Positions 1-8,663 of a stretch of 64,000 nt of DNA are shown in pieces. This DNA comes from Rhizobium skierniewicense (GTDB lineage: Bacteria; Pseudomonadota; Alphaproteobacteria; Rhizobiales; Rhizobiaceae), in the NCBI RefSeq assembly GCF_014196515.1, contig NZ_JACIDV010000004.1, positions 248,001 to 312,000 of the forward strand. The letters run 5' to 3'. The notes below the pieces were generated by a model that saw only the letters and a program-made list of their open reading frames with translations, was not told the origin of the DNA and did no database searches. Numbering within the stretch: position 1 is the first letter of the stretch; every line of letters starts with the position of its first letter. Made by a program: the position numbers and the translations under genes.

Positions 1-48
1 GGCGTGGTTGACATCACGAAGGCTGACATTGTCACCGATGCTTTTCAT
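1..48 (-). CDS. btaB: Start of BtaB-like methyltransferase (partial)
   Basis: Only the first 16 codons lie in the window. The reading frame begins at an ATG (48-46) that overlaps the stop of btaA as ATGA, the usual sign of translational coupling, and stays open to the window edge. The peptide starts MKSIGDNVSLRDVNHA. In organisms making the betaine lipid DGTS, btaB (the S-adenosylmethionine-dependent N-methyltransferase that trimethylates diacylglycerylhomoserine) normally follows btaA, so position is the main argument. There is too little sequence to confirm the family; any other gene co-transcribed with btaA would look the same here. Confidence 0.55.
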   Translation of the reverse strand, partial: MKSIGDNVSLRDVNHA

Positions 49-1295
49 GCCTGCGCCCTCTGATAGATATGGAAGCCACCATAAATGGCGGAGCGGTCAC
101 GCGCGTTGAGTTCCTGCGAGCGCTCGGCGAGATAGGACCATTGGGCGCGGATATCGGGTGACAGGCGGCCTTCGATGACGCTCTTTTCGGCAGCCGTGCG
201 GAAAATGACGCGGGCGTCTGGCCCCGCCGTACGGCTGATCTGCGACCAGAGTTCATTGATCTGCGTGTCCGTCATCCAGTCCTGCGCGTCCAGAAGAACG
301 TAGCGGTCGACAGAAGATGCCGGTTTGGAGGTCAGCAGTTCTGTAAAGGTGGCGTGGTGTACGGAAACGCGTGCGGCATTTCTGCGGATGGCGGGATAGT
401 AATCGGTGCGCAGATAATCGGGAAGGTTGCCCTCCTGCGCTTGCGGATAACGGCGCACAAAGGCCTGCCAGGCGAAGTAATTGTCTTTCAGCGGGAAATC
501 ACAGGCGAGCTTTTCAAGACGCTGGCGAAGAACCGGAGCAATCGTGTTGCCGTCCGAAAGGCTGGCGAGCTCATCGTATTGGCGTGGTGGAATGCCGAGG
601 CCGAAGAGCGAGCTCTTGCGCTTCGTCAGCCAGCGGATCATCGGCTTGTCGAAGAGCGGCGCGACTTTCTCGTTGAAGAACTGACGTTGCTCATCCATCG
701 AACGGGCATTGGCCATGTCCTGAAGCTTCACACCGTGCAGGCGGGCCAGAACGTGACCTATGCCAATGAAGCGGCCGAGCAAGCCGGTGCGATAGATGTT
801 GCCGTTGAACACAGAAATCCGACGGCGGCCGGTCATCTTGCGTTTCGACCAATAGGCGCGTGTCTGCGGGTCGAGGTTTGGGGCAATGAAACGATCGTAG
901 CCTTCGCTGTTGGAGCGCACGTTGGCGTGACCGAACTGGCGCACGACGTCGCCATGATTCGGCAGGTGGCGGAACGCTGCGAGCTTCAACTTGTTGAGGG
1001 CGATGTGGTGCGGATTGAGATCCACCACATCGATGCGAGATGGATTGCGCGACAGGTAGGCAAGGACGTTACAGCCGCCTGAACCGATGGTGACGATGCT
1101 GTGGCCATCGCGCAGCTCCATCGCCTGCATATCGACCTCAGGGTCTTCCCAGATTTGCGGGTAGACCAGACCGGAAAACAAAACACCGAACAGGCGCTCC
1201 GACAGGCCGCTGATGGACAGAGCCTTGTGTTGGAGCAGCGCTGTCTTCAGTTTCACGTTTTTGCTGAAACCGGTTTTCGGCGCGACACTGGTCAT
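45..1295 (-). CDS. btaA: BtaA: SAM:diacylglycerol 3-amino-3-carboxypropyltransferase
   Basis: This 416-residue protein belongs to the BtaA (DUF3419) family, which moves the 3-amino-3-carboxypropyl group of S-adenosylmethionine to diacylglycerol. That is the first step to the phosphorus-free betaine lipid DGTS, made at the inner membrane. The length is close to known BtaA proteins (about 410). Near residues 68-100 there is a SAM-binding segment (TIGSGGCNVLAYL followed by VVDLNPHHIALNKLK). The ATG at 1295 is preceded by GAGGTGGA. The next gene overlaps by four bases and is probably btaB. In bacteria the pathway is induced by phosphate starvation; a weak Pho-box-like sequence lies upstream at 1341-1358. 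Confidence 0.9.
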   Translation of the reverse strand: MTSVAPKTGFSKNVKLKTALLQHKALSISGLSERLFGVLFSGLVYPQIWEDPEVDMQAMELRDGHSIVTIGSGGCNVLAYLSRNPSRIDVVDLNPHHIALNKLKLAAFRHLPNHGDVVRQFGHANVRSNSEGYDRFIAPNLDPQTRAYWSKRKMTGRRRISVFNGNIYRTGLLGRFIGIGHVLARLHGVKLQDMANARSMDEQRQFFNEKVAPLFDKPMIRWLTKRKSSLFGLGIPPRQYDELASLSDGNTIAPVLRQRLEKLACDFPLKDNYFAWQAFVRRYPQAQEGNLPDYLRTDYYPAIRRNAARVSVHHATFTELLTSKPASSVDRYVLLDAQDWMTDTQINELWSQISRTAGPDARVIFRTAAEKSVIEGRLSPDIRAQWSYLAERSQELNARDRSAIYGGFHIYQRAQA

Positions 1296-1304
1296 CTGAT
1301 TCCA

Positions 1305-1324
1305 CCTCTCATTCGGTTGAGAGG
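1305..1324 (-). other. Small hairpin over the btaA ribosome binding site
   Basis: CCTCTC and GAGAGG form a perfect 6-bp stem with an 8-nt loop in the btaA leader. On the transcript the 3' arm GAGAGG is part of the purine-rich stretch just before the ATG, so the stem could partly occlude ribosome binding. The stem is short and may be chance. Confidence 0.3.
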
Positions 1325-1340
1325 CGTTTAACCGCGAGAC

Positions 1341-1358
1341 GCAACAGTTTGATGACGA
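1341..1358 (-). promoter_or_regulatory. Candidate degenerate Pho box upstream of btaA
   Basis: On the minus strand the sequence reads TCGTCAT-CAAA-CTGTTGC. Compared with the PhoB consensus (two CTGTCAT repeats separated by four A/T-rich bases) it matches 9 of 14 repeat positions with correct spacing, 46 bases upstream of the btaA start. The match is weak; known phosphate control of btaA in other bacteria makes it plausible. Confidence 0.25.
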
Positions 1359-1508
1359 GGCGGTGGTCAGGTGTTTATGTCGCCGTTAGATTGGCATGGG
1401 GGCTGTATCCAGCAGCGATACGTCCGCATGTCTTTGACGGCCAGGTCGATCAAGGACTTGATCTTAACTGTTCTCGAGCCAATGAGGGTAGAGGGTTGTG
1501 TCGCCAGG

Positions 1509-2543
1509 CTACTTGCGCAAAACGTGCAGCATGCCCTTGCGCTTGGCGTCGTAATAGTAGCCGCGGGCGTAAAGACGGACGGCGTTATCACGATCGTTGT
1601 CGGCCACCAGCCATGCACCACTGAGATATTTCACGGCGTATTTCAGGTTGGTCTCGGCGTCGAAGAGGCCTGAGGCGGGGCCGTCGAAGCCCATCGAGCG
1701 TGCCGTGGCGTGCTTGATCTGCATAAGGCCGAAATGGCCGCCGTTGACCGCATTTGGATTGTAGCGGCTCTCACGCATCACGACGCGGTGAACGAGATCT
1801 TCTGGCACGTTGTACATGGTGGCGTATTTGGTGATGAGGCCGCTAAGCTTCTGACGGCCAACCATCGATGGCGCATCCAGTGAAGGCGTGATGGCTTCCC
1901 GTGTGCTGATGGCGGCAAGAGCTGCATTTTGCGGCGCAGACGCATAGGCAAGCATCGCACCCTGCGGCTTTGGAACCGGGATGACACTCTGCTGCTTCAT
2001 CATTTCTTCGGTCAGCGGAATGGCTGCCGCTGATGGGGTTCCGGGCGCGCCGGGTGCTGGCGGAAAGCTTCCCTTGAGCGCAACGACCTGCGGAAGCGCG
2101 GCACTCGCCGTCTGGTGAGCCAAGGCTGCTGCCGCCGGTGTCGTGGCGGCCGGTGCTGCAAGAGCGACCTGAGTAGCCGCCTGTGGCTGCAACTGCGTGT
2201 CTATGGCAGCAGCGGCTGCAATTTCGGATGCGGGGGGAAGTGCAACGCGGCCACCCTTGAGGGCGGTTGATGTTGGTAAGGTCGTTGCCGTGGAAGCGAC
2301 TTGTGTGGCAACTGCCGCGGTTTCCGTCGTCGCTCCGGCTGCTGCCGTTGCAGGTGTCACACTTGCCATCTGGGTGGTGGTTGTGTCTGCCGATGTGGCC
2401 GTAACCGAGGCTATCTTCGGGTGCGATGGATCGCCCTTGGCCGAATATTCGACGCTTGTGCATCCTGCCAGTGACAGCGCAAGGCCCACTGTGGACGACA
2501 TAAGAAGCGCCGATCTTCGACCAAAACTGCCTGAAAATTTCAT
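1509..2543 (-). CDS. Lipoprotein lytic transglycosylase (SLT domain)
   Basis: The 344-residue protein has a lipoprotein signal with lipobox LAGC (Cys28), then about 200 residues very rich in Ala, Thr and Pro, and a C-terminal SLT-type transglycosylase domain from about residue 235. The catalytic glutamate is visible as Glu258 in MRESRYNP, followed by the GLMQIK motif and the YAxKYL helix typical of the fold. It should cleave the MurNAc-GlcNAc bond in the periplasm and release anhydro-muropeptides. The low-complexity stretch is probably a tether from the outer membrane to the sacculus. The ATG at 2543 follows an AAGGGCGG sequence. Same strand as btaA but separated by 213 bp. Confidence 0.85.
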   Translation of the reverse strand: MKFSGSFGRRSALLMSSTVGLALSLAGCTSVEYSAKGDPSHPKIASVTATSADTTTTQMASVTPATAAAGATTETAAVATQVASTATTLPTSTALKGGRVALPPASEIAAAAAIDTQLQPQAATQVALAAPAATTPAAAALAHQTASAALPQVVALKGSFPPAPGAPGTPSAAAIPLTEEMMKQQSVIPVPKPQGAMLAYASAPQNAALAAISTREAITPSLDAPSMVGRQKLSGLITKYATMYNVPEDLVHRVVMRESRYNPNAVNGGHFGLMQIKHATARSMGFDGPASGLFDAETNLKYAVKYLSGAWLVADNDRDNAVRLYARGYYYDAKRKGMLHVLRK

Positions 2544-2666
2544 GCTGCCGCCCTTGAGTGCGCCTGTCGCTCGATACCCCCGTTTCCAGCGAAGCAGGCA
2601 GTCCCTATCCGGCGATCATTAACCTATCGTAAGGTTTCGGGCAAGCGGCGACTTAACAGCAATGTC

Positions 2667-3302
2667 TTATGCAGCGATACGGCGGTATCCGGCGGTCACG
2701 GCGCGGCCAGCGATGAAGCTCTTTCGCTTTGAATTCTTTGCTTTTTTGCTAGCCGACATTCTCCGCACAGACGTGATCGTAAAGCGTGCGAAAGCCGCCT
2801 GCAGGCCAAGGCATACGAGCGCAATCAAGAGAAGGACCGACTGCATTTGCGTGACCATTTCAACGACGTCGCGGGTGCCGTTCAAAAACTGCATGAGGAA
2901 AGCGACGAAGAAGCCGAAATAACGCAAACGCAAAGCTGCCATCACGAAGCAATCCGAAAAGATGGTGCCGAAGGATTTTCCGCGCAGGTTATCGTTGTCG
3001 GCATTGGCTTCGCGCGCGGCGGGTGTCGCAATCGTCCACAGGGTAAACAGCATCAGCCAAGCCGTGCCGGCCCAGCGTGCGATGTCCACAAGCGTGGAGG
3101 GCAAGAGTTCTGCGCCGACGACGATAATGGAGGCGGCGGTAACCGTTGTGACGATGCCAAGTGTCGCGCCAGTGAGAGCTGCGACCATGGCGCGCTTGCC
3201 GCGTATGGCGGTATAGCTCGCGACTTTGAAGGACACGGGTGAGGGCAGTGCGAAAAGGATAGCGCAGGCCGAGCAGAACACCAGCCAGACTTGTGCGGAC
3301 AT
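2667..3302 (-). CDS. LysE/RhtB-family amino-acid exporter
   Basis: A hydrophobic protein of about 211 residues with roughly five to six membrane segments and the family's small-residue motif near the N-terminus (SPVSFKVASYTAIRGKRAM), as in LysE/RhtB exporters of amino acids and derivatives. An upstream in-frame start exists, but the ATG at 3302 is preceded by a perfect AGGAGG at 7-nt spacing and gives MSAQVWLVF. The C-terminus is extended by a basic tail (ASKKAKNSKRKS). The substrate cannot be told from sequence. Confidence 0.75.
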   Translation of the reverse strand: MSAQVWLVFCSACAILFALPSPVSFKVASYTAIRGKRAMVAALTGATLGIVTTVTAASIIVVGAELLPSTLVDIARWAGTAWLMLFTLWTIATPAAREANADNDNLRGKSFGTIFSDCFVMAALRLRYFGFFVAFLMQFLNGTRDVVEMVTQMQSVLLLIALVCLGLQAAFARFTITSVRRMSASKKAKNSKRKSFIAGRAVTAGYRRIAA

Positions 3303-3351
3303 ATGCTTTCCTCCTAGCCCTCCCTGCACGTCATTTCTTTGTAACCTACAG

Positions 3352-3389
3352 TATCACCCCAGAAACCGAAACGCATTTCTGGGGTGATA
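3352..3389. terminator. Perfect 14-bp inverted repeat downstream of pfp
   Basis: TATCACCCCAGAAA and its exact complement enclose a 10-nt loop, between the end of pfp and the start of the LysE-type gene (both minus strand). Such a long stem at a gene end is most simply a terminator or 3'-stabilising structure, although no clear U-tract follows on the minus strand. Confidence 0.5.
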
Positions 3390-3472
3390 GGTTCATAACG
3401 TCGAGAGCGGTGTGTTTACGCCACAGTTTGCGGTTCACAGCATCATGCGGCGTAAAGAGGCGCTTTTATGCT

Positions 3473-4684
3473 CTATGCCGCTTTGTAGGGCTGGCCAATG
3501 TGGTTCATGACCTCGCCAAACCACGGTGTCGATAGGTCGAAGTGCTTGCCGCCCTTGATGCGCGGAAATTCGATGGTGCGCAGCTTGCCGCCTTGGTCTT
3601 CGTCATGGCCGGTAACGCCCGAAACCTTGTTGAGTGCGCTTTCCACGGCCAGATCAACCATGCCCTGGATGAGCCGCAGGTCCTGGCCATTGGCGGGGGC
3701 GGAGCGCGCGTAATAGCCCGACTTTTGCACCATTGTGCGTTCCGCGCCGATCAGGCTGGCGAACTGCTTCTGGAACCACCCGCCAACATTGATGGTGTCG
3801 ATCTTGACGTGACCGAAAGCATCACGCTTGACGGTTTCGCCGGATGCTTCGCGCTCGGCAACGATCGAATCAAGGCCTGCACCTTCAGAGACGAAGAGCG
3901 TGACGAAGCCCGTCTTTTCCATCGTCTTCTTCAGGCGCTCTGCCTCGGCCTGGATATCGAAGGCCATTTCCGGCAGATACAGACCATCGATGCTCTTTAG
4001 CTGTGGTCCCATCAACAGGCCATCGACATATTCATTGCCAGTGGTCTTTTGGATATAGGCCCGCGCCGTTGCCGCCGTCAGCCAGCCGCAGTGGCGCCCC
4101 ATGACTTCGTGAATGACGAAGGTCTTGGGCGCTGCACTTTGTTCGTTGCTGACATTGTCGAAGAAGTTTGCGCCAACTTCCGCTGCAGTCCACGCGCCCA
4201 GCGACTGCTTGATAGGCACGACGTCGTTATCGACGGTTTTGGGAAGGCCGACAACGGTGAGGTTATAGCCATTGGCGCCGAGGTAGGCCGCAAGGTCCGC
4301 AGCCGTCGTGTTGGTGTCATCACCGCCAATGGTGTGCAAAATGGTGACGCCATCCTTTGCCAGACGGTCTGCCGCCACGGCCAAAGGGTTTTCACCTTCC
4401 TTGACGAGCCCGCGCTTGGCGCAGTCTGCGGCATTGGTCAGCTTCACACGGCTGTTGCCAATCGGCGAGCCGCCGTAGCGGTGCAAAAGGTGCGCTTTCT
4501 CGCGCATATCCTTGGTAATTTGAACGCTGTCGCCCAACAGAACGCCTTGATAACCGGAGCGATAGGCAACGATGTCAATGTCAGGCGCGATGTCGCTGTA
4601 GCGTTCGATCAGGCCACCCACGGCAGAGGAGAGGCATGGTGCAAGACCGCCTGCGGTCAACATTGCAACTTTCTGTTTGGCCAT
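3473..4684 (-). CDS. pfp: Pyrophosphate-dependent 6-phosphofructokinase
   Basis: The 403-residue PFK-A superfamily enzyme phosphorylates fructose 6-phosphate to fructose 1,6-bisphosphate. The donor can be read from the sequence: GGDDT at 120-124 (an Asp where ATP enzymes have GGDGS) and PKTVDND at 148-154 (Lys instead of Gly) are hallmarks of PPi-dependent enzymes, making the step reversible. The MGRHCGW substrate motif follows. The ATG at 4684 has AAGGAG eight bases upstream. The gene is monocistronic, divergent from the DjlA-like gene, with a large inverted repeat past its stop. Rhizobiaceae generally lack the ATP-type enzyme and rely on Entner-Doudoroff, which fits. Confidence 0.92.
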   Translation of the reverse strand: MAKQKVAMLTAGGLAPCLSSAVGGLIERYSDIAPDIDIVAYRSGYQGVLLGDSVQITKDMREKAHLLHRYGGSPIGNSRVKLTNAADCAKRGLVKEGENPLAVAADRLAKDGVTILHTIGGDDTNTTAADLAAYLGANGYNLTVVGLPKTVDNDVVPIKQSLGAWTAAEVGANFFDNVSNEQSAAPKTFVIHEVMGRHCGWLTAATARAYIQKTTGNEYVDGLLMGPQLKSIDGLYLPEMAFDIQAEAERLKKTMEKTGFVTLFVSEGAGLDSIVAEREASGETVKRDAFGHVKIDTINVGGWFQKQFASLIGAERTMVQKSGYYARSAPANGQDLRLIQGMVDLAVESALNKVSGVTGHDEDQGGKLRTIEFPRIKGGKHFDLSTPWFGEVMNHIGQPYKAA

Positions 4685-4983
4685 CGTGGCACTCCTTCGT
4701 GTTCATTCCAAAGATGTCGTAGGGCAAATGGATGCGGCAGCGAAACGAGCATGTAAAGTGAATTTCTCAAGAAAATCGGGCATTTCGCACCAATCTTCAA
4801 AGCGATTGAACGAGTTGGCTGATCTAATCGTTTCAATTGCTCGTACCAACTTCGTACTGCTTCCAGGCTGTGGAAAACCAGTGGCGTCGCGACGGAAACG
4901 ACCCCGCCAAACCTCATCGCAAGATGAAGAAAAGTTAATGCCATGCGACCTTTATGTATATTGCAATCAGCAAGCGGGGCCGT
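4685..4983. other. Divergent intergenic region, pfp / djlA-like gene
   Basis: About 300 bp between divergent genes. It must hold both promoters. I see no convincing ORF, RNA gene or operator. It is less GC-rich than the flanking genes. Confidence 0.5.
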
Positions 4984-5736
4984 ATGCTTAAAGCCATGAT
5001 GTATGATTTCGCCTGTTTGCAACTTTCATCGCTGTGGGAACGACTGCTTGGCGCAATAGGCGATGCGGCGGGCAATGTGCTGGGCCGCGTTATCGAAGCG
5101 GTCAGAACCGTGTTCGAAGGCGATCCGGAAACGCGCCGTCAGGTGTCGTTCTCGGTGGCAATCATTGCCCTGTCGGCCAAGATGGCCAAGGCCGACGGTA
5201 TGGTCAATGATGCGGAGGTTCAGGCCTTCAGGCAGATATTCGATTTTCCCGAAGAAGAAGCCAAGAACGTTGCGCGACTTTATAACCTCGCGCGGCAGGA
5301 TGTGGCCGGTTATGAGGCCTATGCCGAGCGTCTGTCCGGACTTTGCGGTTCCGGAGAGCAGAATTGCGAGATGCTGGAAAGCGTTATCGATGGCCTTTTC
5401 CACATCGCCAAGGCTGATGGTCTGATCCACGAGCGGGAATTGGCGTTCCTCGGCCGCATCGCGGACATCTTCCGAATCACCGAAGATCGTTTCGAGACAA
5501 TCATGGCACGACATGTTCACATGGAGGGACGGGATCCTTACCGTGTGCTTGGTGTTTCGCCTGCAGACGATTTTCTCGATATTCGCAAGCGTTATCGCTC
5601 GCTTGTGGCTGAACACCACCCCGACAAACTCATTGCGCGCGGCGTTCCCATGGAATTGCACGCCGCTGCGAATGAGCGCATGGCTGCACTCAACGCCGCC
5701 TATGCGGCCATCGAGAAAGAACGCCGCGTCGCATGA
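4984..5736 (+). CDS. DjlA-like co-chaperone (TerB region plus J-domain)
   Basis: The roughly 250-residue protein has a central TerB/DjlA-type helical region (about residues 50-170; acidic repeats AKADGMVNDAE and AKADGLIHERE) and a C-terminal J-domain (about 184-250) with the invariant HPD at 212-214, needed to stimulate DnaK ATPase. A hydrophobic N-terminal stretch resembles a membrane anchor less clearly than in E. coli DjlA. The start is uncertain: ATGs at 4954, 4984, 4996 and 4999 are in frame and none has a strong ribosome site; 4984 was chosen because GCGGGG precedes it. The stop overlaps the amidase start as ATGA. Confidence 0.75.
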   Translation: MLKAMMYDFACLQLSSLWERLLGAIGDAAGNVLGRVIEAVRTVFEGDPETRRQVSFSVAIIALSAKMAKADGMVNDAEVQAFRQIFDFPEEEAKNVARLYNLARQDVAGYEAYAERLSGLCGSGEQNCEMLESVIDGLFHIAKADGLIHERELAFLGRIADIFRITEDRFETIMARHVHMEGRDPYRVLGVSPADDFLDIRKRYRSLVAEHHPDKLIARGVPMELHAAANERMAALNAAYAAIEKERRVA

Positions 5737-6500
5737 TTGATTTCCCTGCGGATTATGCGGGTGCCAGCGTCGTGCCTTCGCCCAACCACGGCGAACGGGT
5801 CGATGTCGACGGCCCTGACATGATTATTCTCCATTACACGGGAATGGGAACCGCAGACAGCGCATTGTCATGGCTGTGCAATGCCGAAAGCCAGGTTTCC
5901 AGCCACTATTTCGTCTTTGAAGACGGTCGCATCATGCAGCTTGTGCCGGAACGACGTCGTGCTTGGCATGCGGGCAAAAGCTCCTGGGGTGGGCTGGCGG
6001 ATATCAACTCACGCTCTATAGGCATCGAGATTGCCAATGCAGGGCACCCGGCGGGTCTTCCTGACTTTCCGAAAGCACAGATCGATGCGGTGATCGAATT
6101 GTGTCGAGATTGCGGCGCCAGATGGTCCATCGCGCCGGAACGGGTGCTCGGTCACTCCGATATCGCACCTGTGAGGAAAATCGATCCGGGCGAAAAATTT
6201 CCATGGGACATCCTGTCGCAACAGGGGGTCGGTCACTGGGTTCCATCCGCACCCATCGGTGGCGGAAGGTTTTTCCAGCGCGGCGATAGCGGGCAACCCG
6301 TGGAAGCCCTGCAATCAATGCTGTCGCTCTATGGATACGCTGTTGAAATCACGGGTGATTACTGTGAGAAGACCGAGGGCGTCATTGCCGCTTTCCAGCG
6401 CCACTTCAGGCCATCGCTGGTCGATGGCATTGCCGATTTTTCAACTATCGACACGCTGCACCGGCTGATTGCCGCATTGCCGAAATTTCGTGGCGTCTGA
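5733..6500 (+). CDS. N-acetylmuramoyl-L-alanine amidase (Amidase_2 + PG-binding)
   Basis: The 255-residue protein carries an Amidase_2 (AmiD-type) domain over residues 20-160 and a peptidoglycan-binding domain from about 185 (RGDSGQPVEALQSML). The zinc ligands expected for the family are present: His34 in LHYTG, His141 in GHSD and Asp151 in the KIDPG motif. It should cut the amide between MurNAc and L-Ala of muropeptides. No signal peptide is visible, so it may act on cytoplasmic recycling intermediates (AmpD-like) rather than the sacculus, although the binding domain argues for polymer. It is translationally coupled to the DjlA-like gene through a 4-base overlap. Confidence 0.88.
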   Translation: MIDFPADYAGASVVPSPNHGERVDVDGPDMIILHYTGMGTADSALSWLCNAESQVSSHYFVFEDGRIMQLVPERRRAWHAGKSSWGGLADINSRSIGIEIANAGHPAGLPDFPKAQIDAVIELCRDCGARWSIAPERVLGHSDIAPVRKIDPGEKFPWDILSQQGVGHWVPSAPIGGGRFFQRGDSGQPVEALQSMLSLYGYAVEITGDYCEKTEGVIAAFQRHFRPSLVDGIADFSTIDTLHRLIAALPKFRGV

Positions 6501-6745
6501 GCGCTTTTATTGAAAATCTGTTCCAGAAAAAGAGTTGAAAGCGGGCCTTTGTTGCGCCTTGCCACAGTATATCCTTATTGGGCCACTTAATACGTCTCAC
6601 AAACCAGCGATCTGCTTCAATGTGAAACGGTGATCGTGAGTATCAATGATGAAGACGTGCGAAGGATTGTTCTGATGAACTTTCCGAGCGGCTGATCCTT
6701 TTCGCCGCACATCGCAGTCTTCGTGCCCGGAGACGTTTTATACCA

Positions 6746-7282
6746 ATGAGAAGAGCATATATTGCTGTCTCGGCTTGCCTTGTGCTGCTTGCCGCGCAGA
6801 GTTGCCCTGTTGTTGCCAACGATCAGGTGAAAATCACGACCGTGCCGTTGGAAACCTATATCCGCAAGCCCGGCTATCCCATTCCCGAAAGAACGCTTCC
6901 GTCGAAACTGCAAAACGAGTACTCCGACCTGATCGTGAAATACGCCAAACGTTATGGTGTGCCGACCAATCTGGCGCATGCGATTGTGTCCGTCGAGAGC
7001 AAGTTCAACCCGAAGGCGCGCGGCAGTGCCGGTGAGGTGGGGCTGATGCAGATCAAACCAGCGACGGCACGGATGATGGGCTATCGCGGCACGACGCAAG
7101 CGCTCTATGATCCCGAAACCAACATTCGCTGGGGCATGCAATATCTCGCCACAGCCCATCAGCTCGGTGGCGGACAGGTTTGCAGCACGATTCTGCGTTA
7201 CAATGCCGGACATGCGGCCACGCGTATGAACCCGGTCTCGAAGCGCTATTGCGGCAAGGTGCAGGCGCTGCTGCAAAGTTGA
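6746..7282 (+). CDS. Secreted lytic transglycosylase (SLT domain)
   Basis: A 178-residue protein with a signal peptide (basic start, hydrophobic core, likely cleavage after VVA near residue 24) and a single SLT domain covering most of the mature chain. Catalytic Glu84 sits in VESKFNP, followed by GEVGLMQIKPATARMMG and the NIRWGMQYL helix. It should cleave periplasmic peptidoglycan glycan strands. It lies 245 bp downstream of the amidase and 85 bp upstream of the first flavoprotein, so it is probably transcribed alone. It resembles the transglycosylase at 1509-2543 in the catalytic domain but lacks lipobox and linker. Confidence 0.85.
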   Translation: MRRAYIAVSACLVLLAAQSCPVVANDQVKITTVPLETYIRKPGYPIPERTLPSKLQNEYSDLIVKYAKRYGVPTNLAHAIVSVESKFNPKARGSAGEVGLMQIKPATARMMGYRGTTQALYDPETNIRWGMQYLATAHQLGGGQVCSTILRYNAGHAATRMNPVSKRYCGKVQALLQS

Positions 7283-7366
7283 TGCCTTTCGAGTCACTCT
7301 TGGATTGCAGCTTTTGAAAATCGCTGAACTTTGCTAGTCAGCGCTTGAAGCGAGCGGGAGACGATG

Positions 7367-8554
7367 ATGGCGGATTTCAGGTTTATCGTTATCGGCGCCG
7401 GCATGATGGGTGCCGCTGCGGCGCGACACCTTTCGGCCGTGGGTGATGGTGTGGCCCTGATCGGGCCTGCCGAACCTGCGGATCGCAAAACTCACCTCGG
7501 CGTATTTTCCAGCCATTACGACGAAGCGCGAATCACGCGTGGTTTCGATGGCGACCCCGTGTGGGCCGAATTGGCGAAGCGCTCCATCGGGCGCTATGCG
7601 CAGATCGAAGCGGAAAGCGGCATTCCATTTTATCACGAGGCAGGATGCCTGTTTGCCGGAAACGGCAAAGGGCTGGGCGGCGACTATGTCGCCAGCGCCT
7701 TGTCCGCGCAAGGCAGGCTGGGGCTTGAGGTTGAGACCTTCGCAGCCTCGCAAATGGGTGCCCGTTTCCCGATGTTCCATTTGCCTGGTGATCATCAAGG
7801 CTGGTTTGAGCCACGCAATGCAGGCTACGTCAATCCGCGCGCATTGGTCAAAGCGCAGATCAAGATTGCTGAGTGTCGGGGTGCGACGCTTATTCGTGAA
7901 ACGGCGGTGCGTGTCAGTGATACCGCATTCGGTGTCGAGGTGATGACGGCTGAGGGGCAACGCTACACAGCCGAGAAGGTGATCGTGGCTGCGGGCGGGT
8001 TTACCAACATGGCTGATCTCCTGCCCGTCAACGTGGATATGGCCGCGACCGGGCGAACGATTGCATTTTTTGAACTGGATGCGGACAAGCAACGCGCTTT
8101 TGCGAGCATGCCTTCAACCATCGTCTTGGCGGAAAATGCCGAAGATATCGTCTACATCTTGCCGCCGGTGCGCTACCCCGATGGCAAGCTCTATCTTAAG
8201 ATCGGTGGTGAGAGCGAGAAGGGCCGGCTGGAAACGCTCAGTGAGGCCGTGCGGTGGTTTCACTCCGATGGGACAGCAAGCGAGGTCGATTTTCTGGTCA
8301 AACGTGCCGTCGAGTTGATGCCGGAGCTTACCGGTTGCCCGGTCACGTCAGGGTCCTGCGTCGCCTCCATCACTCGCACTGGCTACCCCTATATCGGCTA
8401 CACGCAGTCCTCCAATATCGCCGTATTGACGGGCGGTAATTTCGTTGCGGCCAAGTCCTCCGACGAGATCGGACGGCTGGGTGCGGTCCTGTTGCTGGAT
8501 GGGCAGTTGGAAGAGGTGGATTTCGCAAGGAGTGTGGCGCCGGTTTTTGCCTAA
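7367..8554 (+). CDS. FAD-dependent amine/amino-acid oxidase, copy 1 (DAO family)
   Basis: A 395-residue flavoprotein with the Rossmann motif IGAGMMGAAAARH at the N-terminus. Several features match monomeric sarcosine oxidase: SSHYDEARITR (compare HGDTRIIR), a lysine in LYLKIGG near residue 279 (position of the O2-activating Lys), and a cysteine at about 332 (SCVASITRTG) where those enzymes attach FAD covalently. It would oxidise a secondary amine or N-methyl amino acid. Two adjacent ATGs (7364, 7367) are possible; GGGAG spacing favours the second. It is a tandem paralogue of the next gene. Substrate unknown. Confidence 0.8.
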   Translation: MADFRFIVIGAGMMGAAAARHLSAVGDGVALIGPAEPADRKTHLGVFSSHYDEARITRGFDGDPVWAELAKRSIGRYAQIEAESGIPFYHEAGCLFAGNGKGLGGDYVASALSAQGRLGLEVETFAASQMGARFPMFHLPGDHQGWFEPRNAGYVNPRALVKAQIKIAECRGATLIRETAVRVSDTAFGVEVMTAEGQRYTAEKVIVAAGGFTNMADLLPVNVDMAATGRTIAFFELDADKQRAFASMPSTIVLAENAEDIVYILPPVRYPDGKLYLKIGGESEKGRLETLSEAVRWFHSDGTASEVDFLVKRAVELMPELTGCPVTSGSCVASITRTGYPYIGYTQSSNIAVLTGGNFVAAKSSDEIGRLGAVLLLDGQLEEVDFARSVAPVFA

Positions 8555-8663
8555 GCCACACCCGATGCCATCTGCCACCTCCATTATCAAACCCAAGCCT
8601 CTGGCATCGATTCCGCAAACTGCTACACCTCTTTGTTATAGACTCTGAAAATCGGCGAGCGCG

